This document shows, piece by piece, positions 1 through 5,902 of a stretch of 15,097 bases of DNA. Source of the DNA: JBEIHI01 sp964655245. Its GTDB lineage: Bacteria > Bdellovibrionota > UBA2394. The number at the start of each line of letters is the position of its first letter. Position 1 is the first letter of the stretch. The notes beneath the pieces are model-generated. The model did no database searches. It was not told the origin of the DNA and was given only the letters and a program-made list of their open reading frames with translations. The translations under genes were made by a program, and so were the position numbers. The stretch lies in NCBI GenBank assembly GCA_964655245.1, contig CAZZLQ010000055.1:1-15097 (forward strand), read 5' to 3'.

Positions 1-155
1 GCAATTACACAACAGGGCCCAACTCTCTTGAGGTTTCAACCACTTACAGACTCTTCTCTTTCAAGGATCGAGCTCGCAGTGCGTTTGATCGATATAAACA
101 GGACCCTCCGTTCTATTTTTTCTGAGTCATACCCACCCCGACTCATGCTCAAAAT

Positions 156-234
156 GCATTTTTCTTTGGAAGTGAATGAGTTGATGATGGGCGCGGCAGC
201 AGGAGCTCGGCGCCGAACATTCCTTGAGGAATGC
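156..234 (-). pseudogene. Remnant of an HNH endonuclease 3' end, internally deleted
   Basis: This stretch matches two separate parts of the intact HNH gene further right. Positions 156-199 match 984-1027 with 3 differences in 44 bases. Positions 196-233 match 1181-1218 with 4 differences in 38. The middle 157 bases are gone, and the join sits on a shared GCAG that occurs at both ends of the missing segment in the intact copy. Since 157 is not a multiple of three, the frame is broken. Read on the minus strand, one side still gives SRNV-RRR and the other gives CRAHHQLIHFQR, the last histidine of the HNH site. Homology ends at the palindrome at 217-234. Nothing functional is expected from it. 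Confidence 0.8.
217..234. repeat. Palindromic repeat, copy 1 (last base changed)
   Basis: ACATTCCTTGAGGAATGC has 7-bp complementary arms around a short centre; the outer pair is lost by a T-to-C change relative to the other two copies. It forms the border of the HNH remnant and lies 25 bases downstream of the stop of the small secreted-protein gene. No T-tract follows on either strand, so a terminator role is not supported. Confidence 0.75.
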
Positions 235-259
235 TCCCACAGGCTCGAGACAGCAATCT

Positions 260-583
260 TTACTGAGCTAGTTGGTCCAGGTCTTTGGGCGCTGGAGACG
301 GATTAGCCAGGCAAGCCTTCTCAGCGTTGTCACCCTTCAAGGTGCAAGTTCTGTCATCTCGAGGATTGTTGCAATCGATGCCAGACTGAGCACAGCAGTC
401 TCCATACGCCTTCGCATTGGCTTCGGCGCATCTCTTTTTCTTTTCTTCCTCCGTTTCAGGAGCAAAAGAATAATTTGTGACCTCACTCGTCACTGCGGCT
501 AGCAGAGGTTGGGAGAGTTCGAGAATTCCAGATAGGGTCAGATTGATTAAGGAAATGAGAAATAATCCTGTTTTGGGCTCCAT
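260..583 (-). CDS. Small secreted cysteine-rich protein, unknown function
   Basis: This is a 107-residue protein I do not recognise. The start is chosen at the ATG at 583, because AAGGAG sits 6 bases upstream; the longer frame to 649 adds a non-secretory prefix. Residues 1-29 look like a signal peptide: a basic Lys, a long hydrophobic core, and a likely cut near LLA-AVTSE. The mature part begins with an acidic/lysine stretch (ETEEEKKK) and then has six cysteines at 52, 63, 64, 71, 80 and 91. That even number suits three disulfides in the periplasm or outside the cell. The tail is Pro/Ala/Asp-rich. It could be a lipoprotein-like small surface protein, but there is no lipobox cysteine. The gene stands alone, between an HNH remnant and a truncated EF-hand fragment. 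Confidence 0.7.
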   Translation of the reverse strand: MEPKTGLFLISLINLTLSGILELSQPLLAAVTSEVTNYSFAPETEEEKKKRCAEANAKAYGDCCAQSGIDCNNPRDDRTCTLKGDNAEKACLANPSPAPKDLDQLAQ

Positions 584-764
584 GCCGCACTCCTTTTCAC
601 GCCAGAATGCCGCACCGCGCTCAATGAGTGCAAAGAAAGGACCGAGCAAAAGATCAAATCATTTCAAGAGATCTCCACTTCGGCCACGGAGAAAACGCCG
701 CAACTCTGCAAAATCTGCAGACGCACCAAAACGACTCCCGGCACCCGGAGCTCGCGAATCTCAT

Positions 765-778
765 CGAGAGATCTCACG
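765..778. repeat. 14-bp direct repeat, left copy
   Basis: CGAGAGATCTCACG occurs here and again, identical and in the same orientation, at 1930-1943. It contains the palindrome GAGATCTC. The two copies bracket the EF-hand fragment and the intact HNH gene, and the left copy overlaps the fragment's stop codon (774-776). Confidence 0.6.
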
Positions 779-965
779 GATCCCAAAAGCCGCGGAGAAC
801 TCCCACATCTTGAGAATCGACAACGCCGTTGCCGTCAAAGCCACAACGGCGCTCCTCGGCATTAAGCCGGGACGGATCGGCATCCGAGTCACACTTCGCA
901 CAATTCTGATCGGCAGAGAGGGACAGAACCTTGGGATCAGGACACTTAAGTGCCAAATGACCACG
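774..965 (-). pseudogene. C-terminal fragment with EF-hand/dockerin-like calcium loops
   Basis: A minus-strand frame of about 64 residues opens just after the HNH stop codon, with an in-frame TGA at 966-968 directly before it. The only possible start is a TTG at 956 without a clear ribosome-binding site. The peptide has two acidic loops typical of paired calcium-binding motifs: DSDADPSRLNAE, which fits Dx[DN]x[DN]...E, and GFDGNGVVDSQD, which resembles dockerin repeats but has Gly at the first position. Four cysteines are present. There is no signal peptide, and a surface or extracellular protein would normally carry such loops at its C-terminus. I therefore read it as the tail of a larger gene whose upstream part was lost where HNH now lies. 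A tiny stand-alone protein is possible but less likely. Confidence 0.4.
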
Positions 966-969
966 TCAG

Positions 970-1872
970 CTAAGCTTCAAGACGCATGTCTCTTTGGAAG
1001 TGAATCAGTTGATGATGGGCGCGGCAGTAAGTGCTCAGATTGCTGGGCTCATGGCCTCCGCCGGCTCCGAATTCATGTTCATGATGGAGGTGAATGCCTC
1101 GCCTCGATTGGCATTTGCGGCCATCAGGGAAAAAATGCTGGCAGACTCCCCGATCTCGCAGGTGAATCAAATGCTGAATAGCAGCTGGAACTCGACGCTG
1201 AACATTCCTTGAGGAATGTGACGGGAGTGATTGTGCGGAATCTCCCTTTCTCTTTTCGTCGACGGGAGCCTGAGTCTCAGACTTTCGCTTTGCTCGCTCG
1301 GCTTTTCTTACAGGATCCTTTTTATCGAGATAGTCTTGGAGAATCCTTTCAAGAGCGACTTCACGGTTGTTCTCCCCCATCAGCTCCTGTGCATCTTCAA
1401 GCTGAGTCAGAAACTGATCGGTCACAGAAAGAACCATCCGATACAGACGATCTTTTTGTCTCAACTTGGGGTCCAGATGAGTTTGAGGATCAGCACGAAA
1501 AATCTCTCGCTCAAGCTCCCTCTGCGTAAGCGATTGAGCCTTCTCAATCCAAACCTCGGCGTTTCCAAAATGAATGGCCGATGTGATTCGCTTCGCCTTC
1601 GAGACGCTGAGCTCCCCCGCCTCAATCGCCCTTCCAAGAGCGGGAACTTGCGTCGCCTTGCGAGACACCGCGATGTACGAAGACGCCTGAGACTCCGTCA
1701 TCCCGAGACCTCGCACAGCGTATTCCCAAAGCGAGGCAAAGCCCAACGCCTTATATCCAAACTCTCGATCAAGCTGCTGGAGCAACTGAATTAGCTTAGC
1801 CTCTTGGCTCTTGATATTCTCAACGACCTTTTGAATCTCCGCGTGAAGCGCATGAATACGAGTGATGTTCAT
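970..1872 (-). CDS. HNH endonuclease with helical N-terminal domain
   Basis: This 300-residue protein is a probable nuclease. Residues 1-125 are helical, with segments like FGYKALGFASLWEYAVRGLG and IEAGELSVSKAKRI. These resemble the N-terminal region of multicopy HNH proteins in Bdellovibrionota and other deltaproteobacterial genomes (family knowledge). Residues 185-215 form a charged, low-complexity linker. Residues 228-295 are the HNH domain: Cys244 and Cys254, then the HHEHEFGAGG strand (His263/264), Asn278 and CRAHHQL (Cys283, His286/287). These supply the histidine and asparagine catalytic set and a zinc site. The linker includes LPSHSSRNV (216-224), encoded by the palindromic repeat. 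The ATG at 1872 has no obvious Shine-Dalgarno sequence. The gene has no partner and sits among remnants, so it may be a lightly expressed accessory nuclease. DNA target unknown. Confidence 0.8.
   Translation of the reverse strand: MNITRIHALHAEIQKVVENIKSQEAKLIQLLQQLDREFGYKALGFASLWEYAVRGLGMTESQASSYIAVSRKATQVPALGRAIEAGELSVSKAKRITSAIHFGNAEVWIEKAQSLTQRELEREIFRADPQTHLDPKLRQKDRLYRMVLSVTDQFLTQLEDAQELMGENNREVALERILQDYLDKKDPVRKAERAKRKSETQAPVDEKRKGDSAQSLPSHSSRNVQRRVPAAIQHLIHLRDRGVCQHFFPDGRKCQSRRGIHLHHEHEFGAGGGHEPSNLSTYCRAHHQLIHFQRDMRLEA
1202..1219. repeat. Palindromic repeat, copy 2, inside the HNH gene
   Basis: ACATTCCTTGAGGAATGT has 8-bp perfect arms and a 2-base centre. The identity with copy 3 extends to 27 bases (1201-1227 and 2103-2129). 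It lies in frame in the linker of the HNH gene and encodes LPSHSSRNV with its flank. Confidence 0.8.
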
Positions 1873-2096
1873 GAGATTGGCTTAGCATGAGTTTTGAGGA
1901 GCGATGGCTAAGCTCACACAAAGCGATTCCGAGAGATCTCACGAAATTTTGATAGTCCCTCCTGAGTTTGCATTCTCAAGGAGCCTAAGCGCTGACAGCA
2001 GCATCCTTAAGCACGATTGAACATCGGCAAGAAGCTCGCTTGAAAAACTCGTCAATGAGTTTATTGATTGCCTCGAGATTTTTTTGGCCGAAATTC
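1873..2096. other. Gap upstream of the HNH gene with degenerate minus-strand coding traces
   Basis: No intact gene is visible. On the minus strand a 40-codon frame runs from an ATG at 2107 to a TAG at 1985-1987. It reads MLTENFGQKNLEAINKLIDE and onward in a protein-like way. The next frame over continues in a similarly protein-like way (ELLADVQSCLRMLLSALRL) to a stop near 1945. Together they look like about 60 codons of a gene split by a frameshift around 2050. A 7-bp inverted repeat (GCTTAGC at 1880, GCTAAGC at 1907) lies just before the HNH start, and the right-hand 14-bp direct repeat is at 1930. No convincing promoter was found. Confidence 0.3.
1930..1943. repeat. 14-bp direct repeat, right copy
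   Basis: Identical to 765-778 (CGAGAGATCTCACG). It lies 57 bases upstream of the HNH start codon, so the pair brackets a block of about 1.15 kb that contains the HNH gene. Confidence 0.6.
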
Positions 2097-2300
2097 TCAG
2101 TCAACATTCCTTGAGGAATGTGACGGGAGCTCATCCGAGGCTTCTCTTTCTAAGAACCCTTCACAGAAGTTTCTAACCTTTTCGAGACAACCCTCGATAA
2201 TGATGGGCCAAAAATAAAACCCATTCATACAGTCTTCAAAATCATGCTCCCGCTGGCGCTTGCAATAGAATGCACAGAACTCCTGGGCGCCCCACCTCAA
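2097..2300 (-). pseudogene. Cysteine-rich coding fragment ending in the palindromic repeat
   Basis: A 67-codon frame begins at a TTG that overlaps the fadJ stop and ends just past the palindrome. The peptide looks like real protein, with clustered cysteines and aromatics (EFCAFYCKRQREHDFEDC, then FYFWPIIIEGC). Its last residues are LPSHSSRNVD, nine of them shared with the HNH linker because the 27-bp repeat is read in the same frame. There is no signal peptide, the start is weak, and no family is recognised. It is probably the remnant of a gene truncated at both ends. Translation as a small protein coupled to fadJ cannot be excluded. Confidence 0.3.
2104..2121. repeat. Palindromic repeat, copy 3
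   Basis: Identical to copy 2 over the 18-bp palindrome, and over 27 bases in total (2103-2129 with 1201-1227). Outside those 27 bases the flanks are unrelated. It supplies the 3' end of one minus-strand frame and the ATG of the next (2107-2105). Confidence 0.8.
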
Positions 2301-4450
2301 TAATAAAACCGCTGGCCCTGCTGCACACGAGCGGTGAAGGTGCTGGGAACAATCAGTCGCCCCTTGGTTGAATTGTGGATCGCATTCATGCGATCAAGGA
2401 TCGCTCGCTCGCCCACATCGGAAACCCACTTGAGAAGGCCACCGCGAAACGGAGGGAAACCAATTCCAAAAATCAAACCCAGATCCAAATCACGGACTGT
2501 CTGCACAATCCCTTCATCAAGAGCCATCACCGCTTCCGCGACCATGGGCAAAATCAATCGATCCTGCAGCATCTCATCCGTCGCCGTTGAGGGATCCTTG
2601 GGATCAGACTTAAACTCATCACGCACGCCAAGCACTTTGCCCGCATCGTCATAAATATAAAATCCTCTGCCGTTTTTTCGACCGAGATAGTTGTTCTTCA
2701 CCATCTCATCCAACATCGGCAGCACTTTCATATGAGGAAATGCCGAGGCAATCACTGACGCAACCTTGGTGCCCGTATCGAGTCCAATCTCATCTAACAG
2801 CCTAAAAGGTCCCATCGGCATACCAAACATCGTGGCCGCTCGATCAATCTGAGTGATCGAATACCCGTCTTGCTTCAAGTGCCCACACTCAATCAAAAAC
2901 GGCATCAAAATCCGGTTGATCAAAAATCCCGGACGATCTCTCACCACGATCACGGTCTTTCCAAGCTGACGACCAAACGCCACCGTCTGTGCCACCACCT
3001 CAGGGGATGTCTTATCCGCTCGCACAACTTCCACCAGCGGCATCTTGGGCACTGGATTGAAGAAATGCATCCCCACCACTCGCGTGGGATCCTTACACAC
3101 AGACGCCATCTCCGAAATACTCAGCGACGAGGTATTAGACGCAATGATTGCGTTTGCTGGCAGAAGTTCATCCAACTCTTTGAGCACGGCCTTCTTCACT
3201 TCCATTCGCTCAACGACCGCCTCAATCACAATGGGCAAGTGCGCAAAGCCTGTCATCTCAAGCGTTGGAGAGATTCGATAGAGTCTCTTGTTGAATTCAG
3301 CTTTGTCGATTTTTTTGCGCTTAAGTTCCTTATCAAAAAGTGACTTGGCCGTTCGCATTCCATTGAGAAGCGAATCCGACGAAACATCCTTCATGCGCAC
3401 TGAAATTCCTTTTCCAGACGCAACCGCCGCAATCCCGCCACCCATGATCCCAGCGCCCAAAACGGCCGTGTTCATGAGTTTTTTGGGCTTAAAGTCTACC
3501 GCTTCCGTCGCGTGAACTCCACGATCTTTCTTGAGCTCCTCAGTCGCAAAAAACAAATTGATGAGATTCTTGCAAACCGGAGTAATCGCAAGCTCCGCAA
3601 AAGCTTCTGCTTCGATCTTAAGACCCGCTCGAATATCTCCGTAGAATGTTTTTTCAATCACGTCCAAGGCCTTGAGAGGCGCGGGATAAAACCCCTTGGA
3701 CTGTCTCATGATTTCTTCGCGAGATTTTTTGAAGATGATTTTCTTCATGGGACCAAACTCCATGAACTTTTGCATCAAACTATCGCGAGGAATGTATCGC
3801 GTATAGAGCCTCTCTTTGAGAGTCTTTCTGGCAAACTCAATCAGGTTCTCCTTGGGCACAACATCGGAGACCAAACCAATCTTCAAGGCCTTCTTGGAAT
3901 CCACAGGAGCACCCGATGTGATCATCTTGATCGACTCAACCAGACCGACGATTCGAGGAAGTCGCTGCGTTCCCCCCGCACCAGGAAGAACTCCCAGCTG
4001 AACTTCCGGCAGACCAATCTTGGTCGATTGAGAATCCGAACAGATGCGATACTGGCACGCAAGCGCAAGCTCTGTTCCACCGCCCATGCAAGGTCCATCA
4101 ATGGCCACCAGAGTGACCTGAGGAAGCTCAGCCAGCGCTTGAAAAACTTCCTGCGCCTTCTCCACCAACTCAAGCGCCTCTTTGGGCTCCTTCATGGCTT
4201 GGATCTCGTTGATGTCTGCTCCCGCCAAAAACATCTCAGGTTTATCGGACCAAATCAGAACCGTCTTAATCGCTTCGCCTTTATTCTTGAGAAAGCCCAA
4301 ATGGTGATAGAGCTCTTCAAAAGCTCTTCGATCGAGCTTGTTAATCTTTTCATTCGGCGTGTGAATGATGATCTCAGCGTGATTACCCTCGATCGTCAGA
4401 CGAATCGCTTCAGACTCAGAATTCGATTGTGTTGCCAACATAGCTCTCAT
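2297..4450 (-). CDS. fadJ: FadJ-type enoyl-CoA hydratase/3-hydroxyacyl-CoA dehydrogenase
   Basis: The 717-residue trifunctional subunit of fatty-acid beta-oxidation, in the cytoplasm, hydrates 2-enoyl-CoA and oxidises 3-hydroxyacyl-CoA with NAD. Length and residue pattern fit E. coli FadJ (714) well. The N-terminal crotonase domain (about 15-200) has the oxyanion segment AGADI at 76-80 and the two catalytic glutamates, Glu127 in GGGTELALA and Glu149 in GLPEVQLG. The NAD-binding domain starts near 328 with GAGIMGGGI (332-340). The dehydrogenase motif HFFNPVPKMPLVE starts at 462, with His462 catalytic. C-terminal helical domains run to the end, including GIGFPPFRGG. The start at 4450 or at the in-frame ATG at 4441 is undecided; AAGGGG lies 9 bases before the latter. 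It follows the thiolase gene by 25 bases, an operon. FadB is the alternative name; the fadI-fadJ order favours FadJ. Confidence 0.93.
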   Translation of the reverse strand: MRAMLATQSNSESEAIRLTIEGNHAEIIIHTPNEKINKLDRRAFEELYHHLGFLKNKGEAIKTVLIWSDKPEMFLAGADINEIQAMKEPKEALELVEKAQEVFQALAELPQVTLVAIDGPCMGGGTELALACQYRICSDSQSTKIGLPEVQLGVLPGAGGTQRLPRIVGLVESIKMITSGAPVDSKKALKIGLVSDVVPKENLIEFARKTLKERLYTRYIPRDSLMQKFMEFGPMKKIIFKKSREEIMRQSKGFYPAPLKALDVIEKTFYGDIRAGLKIEAEAFAELAITPVCKNLINLFFATEELKKDRGVHATEAVDFKPKKLMNTAVLGAGIMGGGIAAVASGKGISVRMKDVSSDSLLNGMRTAKSLFDKELKRKKIDKAEFNKRLYRISPTLEMTGFAHLPIVIEAVVERMEVKKAVLKELDELLPANAIIASNTSSLSISEMASVCKDPTRVVGMHFFNPVPKMPLVEVVRADKTSPEVVAQTVAFGRQLGKTVIVVRDRPGFLINRILMPFLIECGHLKQDGYSITQIDRAATMFGMPMGPFRLLDEIGLDTGTKVASVIASAFPHMKVLPMLDEMVKNNYLGRKNGRGFYIYDDAGKVLGVRDEFKSDPKDPSTATDEMLQDRLILPMVAEAVMALDEGIVQTVRDLDLGLIFGIGFPPFRGGLLKWVSDVGERAILDRMNAIHNSTKGRLIVPSTFTARVQQGQRFYY

Positions 4451-4475
4451 CCCCTTCTCTCTTTCTTCACTTCTC

Positions 4476-5768
4476 TTAATTCATCGTCCGCGAAACCACA
4501 CAAGCTCCGCCTTGACCGCCACCAATACAGAGCGTGGCAAGTCCTAGATTTTGATTTCGACGCTTCAGCTCTTTGAGTGCCGTCAGAACGATTCGCGCAC
4601 CACTCGTGCCCACAGGATGGCCGAGCGCAATCGCACCTCCGTTGACGTTGAGTTTGTTCTCGTCCACCTCTCCGAGTTTATCGGCCAAACCAAAATGCTC
4701 TTTGGCAAACTCCTTAGAGTTAAAGGCGCGAACACAGGCAATGACTTGTGCAGCAAAAGCTTCGTTGATTTCTATCACGTCCATATCACTGATACGCATT
4801 CCAAGAGGCTTCAGCGCTCGAGGCGTTGAAAACACAGGACCGAGTCCCATGCGCGAGGGCTCACAACCCGAAAACGCTACCGAGCGAATGTAGCCCAAGA
4901 TATTTCGACCCTCGGCTTTGGCCTTTTCCTCACTCATCAAAATCATCATGCACGAGCCATCGGTGATCGGACATGCATTGCCGACCGTTACGGTTCCATG
5001 CTTTCGATCAAAATAAGGCTTAAGCTTCTGGAGCGCTTCAAGCGTTTGTCCATCGCGAGGACCCACATCGACATCGAGAACTTTTTTGAACTTGGGTGTG
5101 ACATAAGCAGGTGTCATTTCTTCGCGGAGCTTCGCTTGAGCGGCTATCGCTCTTTGATGTGAACGAAGGGCAAATTGATCTTGCTCGAGGCGAGTAATGG
5201 CAAAGTCTCTCGCCAAGCGCTCGGCCGTCTGACCCATATTCATCCCCGAAACGGGATCCTTGAGCCCTGTCTCAAGAGCGACCACGGGCTTCAGATGTGA
5301 AAGTCGAAATGTTTTGAGAGCATCGAGCTTTTGTCCAAAGGATTTCGCAAAGGCAAAGCGCATGAATTCGTTTTTAAGGTCTTCAGAAAACAACAACGGA
5401 ATCTGGCTCATGCTCTCTGTTCCACCCACAGCAACCGTATCGGCCTCACCAGTAGCAATCATTCGAAAACCCTGAGCCACGGCTTCCATGGCCGAGGCAC
5501 AGTTTCGCTGCACCGTAAACGCTGGCACACTCTTTGGAACTCCAGCAAAAAGAGAAATCACTCGAGCCACATTGGCCGCATCTGCAGGCTGACCGATATT
5601 CCCAATGATCACGTGATCGAGGTCTTCACCTTCGATTTCGGTCATATTGAGAGCTTCTTTGAGCGCCAAGACACCAAGATCCACAGCAGACATGGTGGCT
5701 AAATCCATCCCAGCTTTCGCAAATGGACTTCTCACTCCGTCGACAACGACAACATTTCGATGATTCAT
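4476..5768 (-). CDS. fadI: FadI-type acetyl-CoA acyltransferase (3-ketoacyl-CoA thiolase)
   Basis: A 430-residue thiolase that cleaves 3-ketoacyl-CoA with CoA, the last step of beta-oxidation. The nucleophile is Cys90 in VQRNCASAMEA. The other catalytic parts are NEAFAAQ, His384 in GGAIALGHPVGTSGAR and Cys414 in CIGGGQGG. The insert RLSHLKPVVALETGLKDP followed by MGQTAERLA matches the FadI subgroup rather than FadA, and E. coli FadI has 436 residues. The ATG at 5768 is chosen because AGGGGGAG lies 8 bases upstream; a longer frame to 5819 adds 17 residues without family support. It is the first gene of a pair with fadJ and would form the alpha2beta2-type complex with it. No acyl-CoA dehydrogenase or synthetase is in the window. 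Confidence 0.93.
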   Translation of the reverse strand: MNHRNVVVVDGVRSPFAKAGMDLATMSAVDLGVLALKEALNMTEIEGEDLDHVIIGNIGQPADAANVARVISLFAGVPKSVPAFTVQRNCASAMEAVAQGFRMIATGEADTVAVGGTESMSQIPLLFSEDLKNEFMRFAFAKSFGQKLDALKTFRLSHLKPVVALETGLKDPVSGMNMGQTAERLARDFAITRLEQDQFALRSHQRAIAAQAKLREEMTPAYVTPKFKKVLDVDVGPRDGQTLEALQKLKPYFDRKHGTVTVGNACPITDGSCMMILMSEEKAKAEGRNILGYIRSVAFSGCEPSRMGLGPVFSTPRALKPLGMRISDMDVIEINEAFAAQVIACVRAFNSKEFAKEHFGLADKLGEVDENKLNVNGGAIALGHPVGTSGARIVLTALKELKRRNQNLGLATLCIGGGQGGACVVSRTMN

Positions 5769-5839
5769 TTTTCGAGCTCCCCCTAAGACTTTATTTTTAC
5801 AGAGGAAAGTCGCATTCAAAAGGAGATTTTAGAAAACGC

Positions 5840-5897
5840 ATGGGGCGGTGCGGCACGATATGGTGCCAGGTAGTGCAGGAATGAGACGTGACCCCAT
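5840..5897. other. Intergenic nested inverted repeats between the phosphoesterase and fadI
   Basis: The 134-base gap between the phosphoesterase stop and the fadI start contains an outer inverted repeat, ATGGGG (5840-5845) with CCCCAT (5892-5897). It encloses an inner hairpin, GGCAC-GATATG-GTGCC (5852-5867). No long T-tract follows, so this could be a weak terminator, a leader structure or a protein site. The bases 5878-5892 (AGGAATGAGACGTGA) also resemble the right half of the palindromic repeat with 2 differences in 15. No clear -35/-10 pair for fadI was found. Confidence 0.35.
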
Positions 5898-5902
5898 ATT
5901 GA

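Noticed and set aside
217..234. Palindrome copy 1 as the terminator of the secreted-protein gene
   Set aside because: No run of T follows on the minus strand, and the sequence is explained by HNH homology.
28..306. A plus-strand frame from a TTG across the HNH remnant
   Set aside because: No ribosome-binding site or motifs; it is antisense to the HNH remnant.
477..1181. A 234-codon open frame on the plus strand
   Set aside because: It runs antisense through the secreted-protein gene, the EF-hand fragment and the HNH domain; its peptide is Arg/Ser-rich with no recognisable domain.
970..1872. The HNH gene as a group I intron or homing endonuclease inside another gene
   Set aside because: It has its own start and stop, no intron core is seen, and the flanking fragments do not join into one gene in a way I can show.
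1880..1913. GCTTAGC/GCTAAGC inverted repeat as an operator or terminator for the HNH gene
   Set aside because: Only 7 bp with a 20-base loop, no T-tract and no match to a known operator; could be chance.
217..2121. The three palindromes as a CRISPR array
   Set aside because: Spacing is irregular (about 1 kb), there are only three copies, one inside a coding region, and no cas genes.
3512..4576. A 354-codon open frame on the plus strand
   Set aside because: It is antisense to fadJ, has a basic low-complexity composition and no family motifs; fadJ and fadI motifs on the other strand are unambiguous.
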